64,000 nucleotides of DNA from NCBI GenBank assembly GCA_903859205.1, contig CAIOLM010000030.1:29059-93058 (forward strand), written 5' to 3'. The position numbers were made by a program, and so were the translations under genes. The DNA is from an uncultured Microbacteriaceae bacterium (lineage in GTDB: Bacteria > Actinomycetota > Actinomycetes > Actinomycetales > Microbacteriaceae). Each line of letters begins with the position of its first letter. The stretch's first letter is position 1. A model generated the notes under the pieces. It saw only the letters and a list, made by a program, of their open reading frames with translations. It was not told the DNA's origin and searched no databases. This document shows positions 38,496-48,945 of the stretch, one piece after another.

Positions 38496-39823
38496 TAGGC
38501 TCCTTCAACTCGTAGGACTGAGACGACCGCGCTAACCACGGGGAGTTTGCTCAGTGCCAAAACTGTGGACGCTAGGTCGGATTCGCGAGCCTCGTGCGTG
38601 CCAATTACTAGCGTAGTCGTGGAGGCTTTGCCGGCCGGACCGCTCGCCGGAACGAACACGCCTTGCTCAACAAGCTCAACTGAAACGTTGTGGTCGTGGA
38701 ATACACCGGCGACCGTGGCCAGTACACCGGGCTCATCAGCCACCCGCAGAACGACGTGGTAGCTGGTCTCAATTTCGCTAATGGGCAGAAGTGGCAAGTT
38801 GGCGTGCTTCGACTCGCTCTTGCCGGGGCCACCGATAACGTGACGGCGAGCAGCCGAGACAACGTCGCCCATCACAGCGGATGCGGTTTCTGGGCCACCC
38901 GCGCCAGCGCCGTAGAACATCAGGCTTCCGGCAGCTTCGGCCTGAACGAACACGGCGTTGTTGGCTTTGTGAACCGAGGCCAGTGGGTGCTCACGAGGAA
39001 TGAGTGCCGGGTAAACGCGTGCCGAGACGCTATCGATTCCGGTTGCTTCATCGGTCACGCGCTCGGCGATGGCCAAAAGCTTGATGACGAAGCCTGCGTA
39101 ACGGGCAAGCTCGACAACCTCGGCCGAGATGTCGCGGATACCCTCGCGATAAACACTCTCGAGCGGAACCTCGGTGTGAAAAGCCAGGCTGGCCAGAATC
39201 GATGCCTTCTGTGCGGCGTCGAACGCGTCGACGTCTGCTGTGGGATCTGCCTCGGCGTAACCGAGCTCCGTGGCCATGGCAAGTGCCGACTCAAACGTGT
39301 CTTTCTCAGAATCCATGCGGTCGAGAATGTAGTTCGTGGTGCCGTTGACGATACCCATCACGCGCTGCACGCGGTCGCCGGCCAGGCTGTCGCGCAGCGG
39401 GCGAATGATCGGAATCGCGCCAGCAACGGCGGCCTCGTAGTAGAGCTGAGCGCCGACGCGCTCAGCGACATCGAAGAGCTCTGTTCCGTGCGTTGCCAGA
39501 AGAGCCTTGTTGGCCGTGATGACATCGGCTCCTGAGTTGAGAGCTAGCAGAATGTACTCGCGCGCCGGCTCAATGCCACCCATGACCTCGACGACGATGT
39601 CGGCTCCGAGAATGAGCGGGCGCGCATCCGTGGTGAAAAGTGCGGCGGGCAGGTCAACCGGACGCTTGGCGTCGATGTTGCGCACGGCGATGCCGGTCAG
39701 CTCGAGCGTGGCACCCACGCGAGCGGCCAGCTCTTCTTTGTGCTCGAGCAAGATTTTGGCAACGTTCGCGCCGACGGTTCCACCGCCGAGAAGCGCGACG
39801 CGCACACTCCGGTACTCGGTCAT
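38495..39823 (-). CDS. hom: Homoserine dehydrogenase with C-terminal ACT domain
   Basis: Reduces aspartate semialdehyde to homoserine, the branch point for threonine and methionine. The 442 residues hold an N-terminal Rossmann fold (VALLGGGTVGANVAKIL, about 9-25), the catalytic region (GIVNGTTNYILDRM, about 173-186; conserved Lys and Asp residues after it) and a C-terminal ACT domain (about 360-435) that normally gives threonine feedback inhibition. Overlaps lysA by 4 nt (ATGA) and thrC by 1 nt. Confidence 0.97.
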   Translation of the reverse strand: MTEYRSVRVALLGGGTVGANVAKILLEHKEELAARVGATLELTGIAVRNIDAKRPVDLPAALFTTDARPLILGADIVVEVMGGIEPAREYILLALNSGADVITANKALLATHGTELFDVAERVGAQLYYEAAVAGAIPIIRPLRDSLAGDRVQRVMGIVNGTTNYILDRMDSEKDTFESALAMATELGYAEADPTADVDAFDAAQKASILASLAFHTEVPLESVYREGIRDISAEVVELARYAGFVIKLLAIAERVTDEATGIDSVSARVYPALIPREHPLASVHKANNAVFVQAEAAGSLMFYGAGAGGPETASAVMGDVVSAARRHVIGGPGKSESKHANLPLLPISEIETSYHVVLRVADEPGVLATVAGVFHDHNVSVELVEQGVFVPASGPAGKASTTTLVIGTHEARESDLASTVLALSKLPVVSAVVSVLRVEGA

Positions 39824-41223
39824 TTTGATCCTCCGATGATTCCGGCGTCACGGGCCAACAGGTCGGCCTCCGTTTCGCCGCGCACGATCACTCGCGCGTT
39901 GCCGTTCGCTACGGCGACGACCGCCGGGCGAGCGAGGTAGTTGTAGTTGCTCGAGAGCGACCAGCAGTATGCGCCCGTTGCCGGCACTGCGAGCAGGTCA
40001 CCTGGTTCAACATCGGCCGGCAAGTAGTCGGCCTTGACGACGATATCGCCCGATTCACAGTGCTTGCCAGCGATTCGAACAAGCTGCTTGGGTTCGGGCG
40101 AAACTCGGTTGGCCAGACGCACGTGGTAGTCAGCTCCGTACAGTGCCGGGCGAGCGTTGTCGCTCATGCCGCCGTCGACACTGACATACAGGCGAGTGGC
40201 GGATGCACCCTCAGCCTCAACCGTGACCTCTTTGGTTGTCCCCACCGAGTAAAGCGTGAACGTCGACGTTCCGATGATCGCGCGACCGGGCTCGAGCGCC
40301 AGAACGGGCACAGGAATTCCCGCTGCCTGACACTCCTTGGCCACCGCAGCGGCGATCTCGTCGGCGATGGTCTCGATGTCAGTGGGAGCGTCACCGGGCT
40401 TGTAGGCGATTCCAAATCCGCCGCCGAGGTTGAGCTCGGGAACAGGAGCTGCCTTGCTGAGCTCGGCGTGCAGGGCGACCAAACGAGCTGCCGACTCGGC
40501 GAAACCTGCCGTACCGAAAATCTGCGAGCCGATGTGACAGTGCAACCCGACGAACTCGAGCGACTCGTGTGCGCGAATCTCTGCGACGACCTCGGGTGCG
40601 TTGGCAATCGTGATGCCGAACTTCTGGTCTTCGTGAGCGGTGGCCAGAAAGTCGTGAGTGTTGGCATGCACGCCAGTGTTGACCCGCAGGCGCACACGCT
40701 GGCGGCGCCCTGCGCTGCGTGCAGCATCGGCAACGCGCTCGATCTCCCAGTCGGAGTCGACGACCATGGTGCCCACGCCCACAGCGACAGCCCGCTCGAT
40801 CTCGGCGATGGACTTGTTATTGCCGTGAAAACCAATGCGTGCCGGGTCGATTCCCGCGGCGAGCGCGACAGCGAGCTCTCCGCCGCTGGCGACATCGACA
40901 TACAGGCCCGCGTCGACAACCCAGCGCACGACCTCGGTGCACAAGAACGCCTTGCCGGCGTAATACACCTTTGCGGTGGTGCCAATGCGCTCGGCAGCAG
41001 CATCAAATGCCTTGCGCACGCGAACCGCGCGATCGCGAGCGTGCGTCTCGTCAACCACATAGAGAGGAGTTGCAAAACGATGCGCCAGCGTGGTCACGCT
41101 CACACCGCCGACGGTGATTTCACCCTCGCCATCACGCACGACCGAGTCGGCCCAGATTCCAGGCACGAGAGCGTTGGCGTCGACGGAAGCGTCGAGCCAC
41201 TCAGGGGCTAGGGGGTTCGTCAC
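39820..41223 (-). CDS. lysA: Diaminopimelate decarboxylase
   Basis: Decarboxylates meso-DAP to lysine, the final step of lysine synthesis. With GTG at 41221-41223 as start the protein has 467 residues (GAGG lies 6-7 nt before it); the TTG four codons upstream is less likely. The PLP lysine is in VYYAGKAFLCTEV (about Lys91), the glycine phosphate site in LNLGGGFGIAY and the C-terminal catalytic Cys-Glu pair in GKHCESGD. First gene of the lysA-hom-thrC-thrB operon. Confidence 0.96.
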   Translation of the reverse strand: MTNPLAPEWLDASVDANALVPGIWADSVVRDGEGEITVGGVSVTTLAHRFATPLYVVDETHARDRAVRVRKAFDAAAERIGTTAKVYYAGKAFLCTEVVRWVVDAGLYVDVASGGELAVALAAGIDPARIGFHGNNKSIAEIERAVAVGVGTMVVDSDWEIERVADAARSAGRRQRVRLRVNTGVHANTHDFLATAHEDQKFGITIANAPEVVAEIRAHESLEFVGLHCHIGSQIFGTAGFAESAARLVALHAELSKAAPVPELNLGGGFGIAYKPGDAPTDIETIADEIAAAVAKECQAAGIPVPVLALEPGRAIIGTSTFTLYSVGTTKEVTVEAEGASATRLYVSVDGGMSDNARPALYGADYHVRLANRVSPEPKQLVRIAGKHCESGDIVVKADYLPADVEPGDLLAVPATGAYCWSLSSNYNYLARPAVVAVANGNARVIVRGETEADLLARDAGIIGGSK

Positions 41224-41273
41224 TAGGGACCTCAAAAAGAAGAAGGCAGGCTAAATAGCCAGTTTACCTCCCC

Positions 41274-41279
41274 TAGCAT
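41274..41279 (+). promoter_or_regulatory. Predicted -10 element for galE
   Basis: TAGCAT, 7 nt (TGGGAGC), then ATG. The GGGAG could alternatively act as a close Shine-Dalgarno. The 13-nt string TGGGAGCATGACT recurs at the start of the gene at 52604. Confidence 0.4.
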
Positions 41280-41286
41280 TGGGAGC

Positions 41287-42261
41287 ATGACTTGTCTCGT
41301 TACCGGCGGAGCTGGATACATCGGCTCCCACATTGTCGCCAGCCTGCAGGCTCACGGCTACGCGGCCGTTGTCGTCGACGATCTCTCATCGGGGGTCATC
41401 ACCCGAATCCCAGGGATTTCGCTTCTCGAGGCCGACATCAGTGACGAGGCGAGCATCGACGCCATGACGCAGTTCATGCGTGAGAACCAGGTCACCGCGG
41501 TCATTCACACCGCGGCACTGAAGAGCGTGCCGGAGTCGGTTGCTGACCCCTTGAGCTACTACCGAGTGAACATCGGTGGAACCGTGAACTTGATCGAGTC
41601 TATGAAGCGCGCGGGAGTGACGAACTTCGTGTTCTCGAGCACCGCGGCTGTCTATGGGATGGCCAAGGGTGAAGTCACCGAAGACTCCCCCACCATGCCC
41701 ATCAACCCATATGGGGAGACAAAGCTTGCAAGCGAAGACCTCCTCCGCGCACTCAACGAGGTCGGGCAGGTTCGTGCAGCCAGCCTGCGCTACTTCAACG
41801 TTGCCGGCACGGCCACCGATGCCCTCGCCGACAACTTTGCGACCAACCTGATTCCTCAGGTGCTGCGCCGCATCGTTGACGGGCAGAGCCCCAAGGTTTT
41901 CGGCACCGACTACGAGACCAAGGACGGCTCCTGCGAGCGCGACTACATTCACGTGGCCGACCTCGCGGATGCGCACATCCTGGCGTTGACGGCAATCGAG
42001 AAGGCCGGTAGCCAGTGGGCGTTCGACGTGTTCAACGTGGGAACGGGAACCGCCTACTCGGTGATCGAGGTTGTTGAGCGTGCGATTGCCGCCAGCGGGG
42101 CATCCGTCGAGCTCGAAGTGGATGCCCGTCGCCCGGGCGACCCGGCGCGCATCGTTGCCAACCCCGCAAAAATTCGCTCGGTGCTGGGCTGGCGCCACAG
42201 CCACGACCTCGATGACATGGTCAACAGTGCCTGGTCGGGCATGAAGGCGCTGAACGCCTAG
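41287..42261 (+). CDS. galE: UDP-glucose 4-epimerase
   Basis: Interconverts UDP-glucose and UDP-galactose, the precursor that Glf (46930) turns into UDP-galactofuranose. The 324 residues are an extended SDR: NAD motif TGGAGYIGSH (6-15), catalytic Ser/Thr in FSSTAAVYG (about 116-124) and YxxxK with Tyr142 and Lys146 (in NPYGETK). It stands alone between argS and lysA, facing away from lysA, an insertion relative to the argS-lysA order of mycobacteria. Confidence 0.93.
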   Translation: MTCLVTGGAGYIGSHIVASLQAHGYAAVVVDDLSSGVITRIPGISLLEADISDEASIDAMTQFMRENQVTAVIHTAALKSVPESVADPLSYYRVNIGGTVNLIESMKRAGVTNFVFSSTAAVYGMAKGEVTEDSPTMPINPYGETKLASEDLLRALNEVGQVRAASLRYFNVAGTATDALADNFATNLIPQVLRRIVDGQSPKVFGTDYETKDGSCERDYIHVADLADAHILALTAIEKAGSQWAFDVFNVGTGTAYSVIEVVERAIAASGASVELEVDARRPGDPARIVANPAKIRSVLGWRHSHDLDDMVNSAWSGMKALNA

Positions 42262-42300
42262 GTTTCGATACTGCCGGCGGTCTCGTCAACTACCGAAGGG
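42262..42300. repeat. Possible decayed REP-like element between galE and argS
   Basis: The convergent 39-nt gap reads GGTTTCGATAC ... CTCGTCAACTACCG. This resembles the frame of intergenic repeats I recall from Microbacteriaceae genomes. Only one copy is visible here, so this is weak. Confidence 0.2.
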
Positions 42301-43977
42301 TTACATGCGCTCCGGTGCAGAAACACCGAGCATGGTGAGCCCGTTTCGGATGACCTGCGAGGTTGCTTCATTGAGCCAGAGACGGCTGCGGTGCACGTCG
42401 GTCACCGGCTCGTCAGCCAGGGGCAAAACGCGGCACTTGTCGTACCAGCGGTGGTAGTTGCCGGCGACCTCTTCGATGAAGCGGGCGATGCGGTGCGGCT
42501 CACGCAACTGCGCGGCCTGAGCGACGATGCGCGGGAACTCTTGCAAGATACCCAGCAGAATCGACTCGGTCTCGTGATCGAGCAATTCGGGGGCGAAGCC
42601 CTCTTCGCGGCGAACTCCGGCGGCCTCGGCATTGCGAGCCACTGAGCAGGTGCGGGCGTGCGCGTACTGCACGTAGTAAACCGGGTTGTCGTTGGTGCGC
42701 TTGCCCAGCAGGTCGAGGTCGATGTCGAGTTGCGAGTCACTTGAGCTGCGCACGAGGGCGTAGCGTCCGGCATCCACGCCTACAGCTTCGACGAGGTCTT
42801 CGAGGGTAACGATTGTTCCGGCGCGCTTGCTCATGCGCATGGGCTGGCCATCGCGCAGCAGGTTGACCATCTGACCGATGAGAATCTCAAGGTTCACGGT
42901 GGGTTCGTCACCGAAGGCAGCGCACATGGCCATCATTCGGGCAACGTATCCGTGGTGGTCAGCGCCGAGCATGATGATGTTGCGCTCGAAGCCACGCTCG
43001 CGCTTGTCGAGGTAGTAGGCCAGGTCGCCCGCGATGTAAGCCGCTTCACCGTCGCTCTTGATGATGACGCGGTCTTTGTCGTCGCCGAACGGAGTCGTGC
43101 GAAGCCAGGTCGCCCCGTCGGCCTCGAAGATGTGGCCGAGCTCGCGCAGGCGAGCAACAGCGCGCTCAACAGCACGGGTCTCGTACAGCGAGTCTTCGTG
43201 GAAGTAGACGTCAAAATCGACGCCAAACTCGTGCAGGCTTGCCTTAATCTCGCCGAACATGAGGTCGACACCGATGGAACGAAAGACCTCTTGCATCTCA
43301 CCGGCCGGCAGCACGGTCAGGTCGTGCTCGTAGGCGGCAGCAACGCGCGCAGCAATGTCAAAGATGTAGGCCCCGCCGTACCCGTCTTCTGGCGTGGGCT
43401 GGTTCAAGTAGGCGGCAACCAGCGATCGGGCAAAGCGGTCAATCTGAGCGCCATGGTCGTTGAAGTAGTACTCGCGAGTAACGGATGCGCCCTGCGACTG
43501 AAGCACGCGTGCGAGTGAATCGCCCACCGCTGCCCAGCGCGTTCCACCCATGTGGATCGGCCCAGTCGGGTTGGCCGAAACGAACTCGAGATTCATGCTG
43601 ATGCCGCGGTACAGGTCGCCGTTTCCGTAGGCTGCGCCGGCCTCGACAATCGTCTTGGCGAGCACGCCGGCAGACGCCGCACTCAAGCGCACGTTGATGA
43701 AGCCCGGTCCGGCTACCTCGACGCCCGCGATGCCATCTACCTCTGCAAGCAATGCGGCCAGCGACGTGGCGAAGTCACGGGGGTTTAGCCCTAGGGGCTT
43801 AGAGAGCTTGAGAGCAACGCTGGAGGCCCAGTCTCCGTGGTCGCGGTTCTTCGGGCGCTCGAGCACGACATCAGTAACCGCAAGGGTTGTCACGGCATCG
43901 GCGTCGGCAACACCCAACTGGGCGGCCACGACAAGAATGCGCTCAAAGAGGATGAGAGAGAGATCGTCTGGCGTCAC
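42301..43977 (-). CDS. argS: Arginyl-tRNA synthetase
   Basis: Charges tRNA-Arg. The 558 residues show the N-terminal Add-1 domain ([15 protein letters not shown], about 46-60), the class I HIGH motif as HMGG in [20 protein letters not shown] (about 128-147) and the KMSKS counterpart RMSKRAG (about 353). The C-terminal anticodon-binding helices end with the conserved LGVSAPERM. The start is GTG at 43977. A tRNA-Arg gene lies 750 nt away on the other strand. Confidence 0.96.
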   Translation of the reverse strand: MTPDDLSLILFERILVVAAQLGVADADAVTTLAVTDVVLERPKNRDHGDWASSVALKLSKPLGLNPRDFATSLAALLAEVDGIAGVEVAGPGFINVRLSAASAGVLAKTIVEAGAAYGNGDLYRGISMNLEFVSANPTGPIHMGGTRWAAVGDSLARVLQSQGASVTREYYFNDHGAQIDRFARSLVAAYLNQPTPEDGYGGAYIFDIAARVAAAYEHDLTVLPAGEMQEVFRSIGVDLMFGEIKASLHEFGVDFDVYFHEDSLYETRAVERAVARLRELGHIFEADGATWLRTTPFGDDKDRVIIKSDGEAAYIAGDLAYYLDKRERGFERNIIMLGADHHGYVARMMAMCAAFGDEPTVNLEILIGQMVNLLRDGQPMRMSKRAGTIVTLEDLVEAVGVDAGRYALVRSSSDSQLDIDLDLLGKRTNDNPVYYVQYAHARTCSVARNAEAAGVRREEGFAPELLDHETESILLGILQEFPRIVAQAAQLREPHRIARFIEEVAGNYHRWYDKCRVLPLADEPVTDVHRSRLWLNEATSQVIRNGLTMLGVSAPERM

Positions 43978-44028
43978 AACATGCGAGTCTACCGGCGCGC
44001 GCTGAGGCGTTTCTCAGGCGCGGTTTCT

Positions 44029-44034
44029 TACACT
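44029..44034 (+). promoter_or_regulatory. Predicted -10 element for the lipoprotein gene (leaderless)
   Basis: TACACT, 6 nt, then ATG at 44041; no Shine-Dalgarno. Confidence 0.45.
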
Positions 44035-44040
44035 GAAGCC

Positions 44041-44670
44041 ATGGCTCGAATTTCTGCTTCACGCGCGCTTCGCGCGGGTGGTTCTACTCTCGCGATCAGC
44101 GCTGTGCTGCTCGCCCTCGTGGCGTGCGAGAGCCCGAATCCAGTCGCGGTACAGAACTCAAACACGGCGAAACCCGAGCAGACCGCGAGCGCGACGGCCA
44201 CGGCATCGAGCACCGAGGTCACTGGCGTTCCGATGACGCTGACCTGCGACGACATTCTTTCGGCGGATGCGCTCTACTCACTCAAGGGCGGCCAGAACTA
44301 CGAGCAGAACCCTGACTTCGCCCCCAAGGCAGGAACCACCGCGGCGGCGATTGCTGGACTCAAGGGTGTCACCTGCGGATACGTCAATCAGACCAGCGGC
44401 GAGACCTTCACCATTGCAGTTGCTCAGATCACGCCAGAGTCGATGCCGACCCTGAAAGAACACCTGGTGACAACCCTCACAACAAGCTCGTTCGTGCCCA
44501 GCTACAGCCCATCGAAGTCAGTCGATGGATACTTCGCTGTCACGCGCGGTGTGGGCGAAGCGCAAGTCGCGACTTCGGCTTACTGGATTGCCATCGCGTC
44601 AGACACCTTTAGCGAACCCGGCGAGGTTGAAGAGGTCGTGCACGACGTTGAGAAGTCGCTCGGCCGCTAG
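44041..44670 (+). CDS. Small secreted lipoprotein, function unknown
   Basis: A 209-residue protein with a lipoprotein signal peptide: basic start, hydrophobic core and lipobox LVAC (cysteine at about residue 29). The mature part begins with a Thr/Ser/Ala-rich linker (about 30-58), then a compact domain with two further cysteines (in LTCDDIL and VTCGYVN) that may form a disulfide. No family was recognised. ATG at 44041 is preceded by a leaderless-type -10; a longer open frame to 43837 runs antisense to argS. It is divergent from argS. Confidence 0.8.
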   Translation: MARISASRALRAGGSTLAISAVLLALVACESPNPVAVQNSNTAKPEQTASATATASSTEVTGVPMTLTCDDILSADALYSLKGGQNYEQNPDFAPKAGTTAAAIAGLKGVTCGYVNQTSGETFTIAVAQITPESMPTLKEHLVTTLTTSSFVPSYSPSKSVDGYFAVTRGVGEAQVATSAYWIAIASDTFSEPGEVEEVVHDVEKSLGR

Positions 44671-44723
44671 GCCGTTCGAGCAATTCTGCGGGGCGTTTGC
44701 GCCCTGCTAGCCTGAAGTATCCC

Positions 44724-44796
44724 GCCCTCGTAGCTCAGGGGATAGAGCACTGGTTTCCGGTACCATAGGTCGGAGGTTCGAATCCTCTCGAGGGCA
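44724..44796 (+). tRNA. tRNA-Arg (anticodon CCG)
   Basis: A 73-nt cloverleaf without encoded CCA: acceptor GCCCTCG/CGAGGGC, D arm GCTC...GAGC, anticodon loop TTCCGGT with anticodon CCG, a 5-nt variable loop, T arm GGAGG-TTCGAAT-CCTCT. It reads CGG arginine codons. The first anticodon-stem pair is a C-T mismatch (27-43). Followed by a strong terminator. Confidence 0.95.
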
Positions 44797-44804
44797 CGAA
44801 AAAG

Positions 44805-44835
44805 AAGCGGTCGTTTATCGGCCGCTTATTTTTTT
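44805..44835 (+). terminator. Rho-independent terminator of tRNA-Arg
   Basis: AAGCGGTCG, loop TTTAT, CGGCCGCTT (one G-T wobble), then A and a run of seven T. The best intrinsic terminator in the window. Confidence 0.88.
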
Positions 44836-44954
44836 CGTCCCCGTGCGGACGAGAAGCTCTTCTAGAGGTTCGATGGGCCCCCACCACTGGGGCAACGCAT
44901 CTCGTTGCTGGTCGCGGCGGGGAGTCGAATCCGGGCTCGACAACCCCCGCCCGG

Positions 44955-44960
44955 TAGGCT
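44955..44960 (+). promoter_or_regulatory. Predicted -10 element for the glfT2-like gene (leaderless)
   Basis: TAGGCT, 6 nt (GGAGAC), then ATG. Confidence 0.45.
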
Positions 44961-44966
44961 GGAGAC

Positions 44967-46895
44967 ATGGCCCGAGCGACCTCTGTATCTTCACGCCCGA
45001 GCGCAACGACCCTGCACCGAGTGGTCCTGCCGCTAGAAGCCGACCCCGAGGTTCTCGCCCTCTACATCGACGGTGACACCTGGGGAGTCGTCGAGGGCAA
45101 GGCAATCCGCCTGACTAACAACAACCACGTCGAAGATGTTTTGGGCCGCCAGAAACTGCGGGTTCGCGCCGGCAGCGACATCTCGTTCGCCAGCTACTTC
45201 AACGCCTTCCCCGCGGCCTACTGGCAGCGCTGGACGAGCATCCCGGCAGTGACCCTCACGATTCGGACGAGCGGAGTCGGAACGGTTCTCTTGTACCGCT
45301 CGAATGCTCGCGGAGTCGTGCAGCGCATCGACTCGGCCAGCCTGACTAAAAAGGCCGAGGTCACCACCTTTGAGCTTCCGCTGACCAACTTTATTGATGG
45401 CGGCTGGTATTGGTTCGACCTGATTGCCGGCACCGACGACCTCATCTTTGACGGCGCCGAGTACACCACCACCCATACCCCGAACCGCACGGGTAAAGCG
45501 ACCGTGGGAATCACCACGTTCAACCGCCCCGATTACTGTGTCGAGGTCGTGCGCATGCTCGCCGACGAGCAGGGCATTGAAACTGCAATCGACGCCATCT
45601 GCGTTGTCGACCAGGGCACCGATCGCGTCACCGACCAGCCGACTTATGCATCCGTTGCCAAGAAGCTCGGACCTCGCCTCAAGCACATCGCCCAGCCCAA
45701 CCTCGGCGGATCTGGCGGTTTCTCGCGCGGAATGATTGAGGCGCTGGCCCGCAAAGACAGCGACTTCGTGCTGCTACTCGACGACGACGTGATAGTCGAG
45801 CCAGAGGGCGTGATGCGCGCGGTGGCCTTCGGTCGCTATGCGCACGAACCGACGATCGTCGGCGGCCACATGTTCGACATGTACGACCGAGCGCAGATTC
45901 ACAGCTATAGCGAGAAGGTCGACCGCAACAAGTTCTTCTGGGGCCCGAAGGTTGAGAGCCAGTTCCGCCACAATTTCCAAGACTCCAACTTGCGTCAGAC
46001 CCCGTGGCTGCACGAGCGAGCAGACGTCGACTTCAACGGGTGGTGGATGAGCCTGATTCCGCTCGACATCGTTCGCGAAATCGGCCTTTCCCTCCCTGTC
46101 TTCATCAAGTGGGATGACGCCGAGTACTCGCTGCGAGCCAGCGACCATGGGTACGCCACGGTGAGCTTCCCGGGCGCCGCCGTCTGGCACGTCTCCTGGC
46201 AAGACAAGGACGACTACAAGGACTGGCAGGCCTACTTCCACGGTCGCAACCGCTGGGTGGCAGCGCTCTTGCACTCCCCGCACCGCAAGGGTGGGTTTTT
46301 TGTCTGGGACAGCTTCCAACTCAGCGTCAAGCACCTGTTCAAGATGCAGTACTTCACCGATGAGCTTTACAGCTGGGCCCTCACCGACGTTCTTGCCGGT
46401 CCTGACTCCCTGCACCCACTCATGCCGACTCGACTGGGTGACATTCGAGCCGCCGCTCAAAACTTCCCCGAGATGACGGTGCTTCGCCGTTCGTCTGACC
46501 TTCCCGAGCCACTCATCAACGTCAACGATGTTCAGAAGTACAGCCGACTCTCACGCGCAAAACTCGCCCTGTGGCTGATAAAAAACGCCCGGCGTCACTT
46601 CTTCGCCGCTAGAAAGGCAAATGTCGGCGAGCGCCCGCAGATCTCTCTGACCGCAGTTCAAGCGAGCTGGTGGGCACTAGCTGCCTATGACAGTGCACTC
46701 GTTTCAACCGCTGACGGAAGTGGCAAGCAGCACTACCGTCGCAGCGCCAAGGAATTCAACCGTCGACTGCGAGCGAGCATGCGAGCCCATCTCAAACTTC
46801 GCCGGAACTGGGCGAGCATGTCTGCGGCTTACCGCGCAGCCCTGCCAACCATCACCTCGGTCGAAGCGTGGAAGCGCACGATCGGCATTAAGTAG
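44967..46895 (+). CDS. GlfT2-like galactofuranosyltransferase
   Basis: A 642-residue GT2 enzyme resembling mycobacterial GlfT2, which extends the cell-wall galactan with UDP-galactofuranose. It has an N-terminal beta-rich domain (about 15-165), then the GT-A core: GITTFNRPDYC (about 180), the nucleotide/metal aspartates LLLDDDVIVEP (about 270-280), the acceptor loop FNGWWMSLIP (about 352) and WDDAEYSLRA plus the WHVSWQDKDDY and HGRNRW segments with catalytic residues. The C-terminal helical part matches in length. The partner glf is convergent, 34 nt away. Confidence 0.88.
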   Translation: MARATSVSSRPSATTLHRVVLPLEADPEVLALYIDGDTWGVVEGKAIRLTNNNHVEDVLGRQKLRVRAGSDISFASYFNAFPAAYWQRWTSIPAVTLTIRTSGVGTVLLYRSNARGVVQRIDSASLTKKAEVTTFELPLTNFIDGGWYWFDLIAGTDDLIFDGAEYTTTHTPNRTGKATVGITTFNRPDYCVEVVRMLADEQGIETAIDAICVVDQGTDRVTDQPTYASVAKKLGPRLKHIAQPNLGGSGGFSRGMIEALARKDSDFVLLLDDDVIVEPEGVMRAVAFGRYAHEPTIVGGHMFDMYDRAQIHSYSEKVDRNKFFWGPKVESQFRHNFQDSNLRQTPWLHERADVDFNGWWMSLIPLDIVREIGLSLPVFIKWDDAEYSLRASDHGYATVSFPGAAVWHVSWQDKDDYKDWQAYFHGRNRWVAALLHSPHRKGGFFVWDSFQLSVKHLFKMQYFTDELYSWALTDVLAGPDSLHPLMPTRLGDIRAAAQNFPEMTVLRRSSDLPEPLINVNDVQKYSRLSRAKLALWLIKNARRHFFAARKANVGERPQISLTAVQASWWALAAYDSALVSTADGSGKQHYRRSAKEFNRRLRASMRAHLKLRRNWASMSAAYRAALPTITSVEAWKRTIGIK

Positions 46896-46929
46896 CCGAC
46901 CGAGTCGAGACGCGAGCGAGCGCCCGCGA

Positions 46930-48090
<1,161 letters not shown>

Positions 48091-48945
48091 TTAGTTGGCT
48101 GCGGCTGAATCTTCCGCAAAACGATTCGCAATCAGCCTACGGTAGGCCCGGCGCCGAACCGCTTCGGGCACGAGGCGATACCCACCACGAACGATGACGT
48201 TTCGCCAATACTGCCCGCGAGTGGTGAAGCCGAGTTCGCGAAGGTGGCGCTGTAGCGTCAGTTCGGTGCGGAGTTTGTCAACGCCACCGCGGCGAGCGTA
48301 GGCGCCCGCGCTGACGCGATAGCGCACGAGTGGTCTTGCGATGTTGGTCACCTTGGCGCCGCCGTGAATCATGCGGGCGAAGAGCCAGTAGTCCTCCATC
48401 GGCCCAATGTCTTGATACCCCCCGGCTGCCTCAACAGCGGCCTTGCGATACATCACCGTCGGGTGGTGAAACGGCTGTGCCAGACGGGCTGAACGCGAAA
48501 TGTCGTTGGCGCTGGTTGGTGGGATGCGCATTGTGCCGAGGTTGTTCTCGTGTCCGGCGAACTCGACCAGACCCGTTCCGACGAGGTCGAATCCCTGAGT
48601 GAGAACTGCGAGCTGCTCGGCAAAGCGGGTGGGTTCACTGATGTCATCGGCATCCATGCGGGCGACGACGTCGTAGGTGCAACGCGCAAGGCCGGCCTCG
48701 AGTGCATTCGCCAGACCTACGTTTTCGGGAAGCTTCACGCGAGTCACCGAGACCGGCGATTCAAGGCTCAGGCGCTCGATTGCTGCCGTCATCGCTGCGC
48801 TGACCGGGCCGTCTTCTACGAGCACAACTTCGTTGGGTCGAAGAGTTTGCTCCTGGACGCTCGAGAAGAACGCTCGCACAAAGTAGTCGGCGTTGTCGCC
48901 GGCATACACCGGCATTAGCAGCGAAAAGGGGGTCGAAGCGCTCAC
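48091..48945 (-). CDS. GT2 family glycosyltransferase
   Basis: A 284-residue glycosyltransferase with GT-A fold: SLLMPVYAGDNADYF (about 8-22), the VVLVEDGPV strand (about 40), the DxD-like ARMDADDIS (about 93-101) and a Glu-Asp pair in GPMEDYWLFARM (about 180-191), the usual GT2 base. No membrane segment. It overlaps the upstream glycosyltransferase by 4 nt and precedes glf by 15 nt, so it belongs to the galactofuranan locus; donor and acceptor are unknown. Confidence 0.88.
   Translation of the reverse strand: MSASTPFSLLMPVYAGDNADYFVRAFFSSVQEQTLRPNEVVLVEDGPVSAAMTAAIERLSLESPVSVTRVKLPENVGLANALEAGLARCTYDVVARMDADDISEPTRFAEQLAVLTQGFDLVGTGLVEFAGHENNLGTMRIPPTSANDISRSARLAQPFHHPTVMYRKAAVEAAGGYQDIGPMEDYWLFARMIHGGAKVTNIARPLVRYRVSAGAYARRGGVDKLRTELTLQRHLRELGFTTRGQYWRNVIVRGGYRLVPEAVRRRAYRRLIANRFAEDSAAAN

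Noticed and set aside
46896..46929. Strong bidirectional terminator between the GlfT2-like gene and glf
   Set aside because: AGTCG and CGACT can pair, but the stem is short and there is no T-run on either side.
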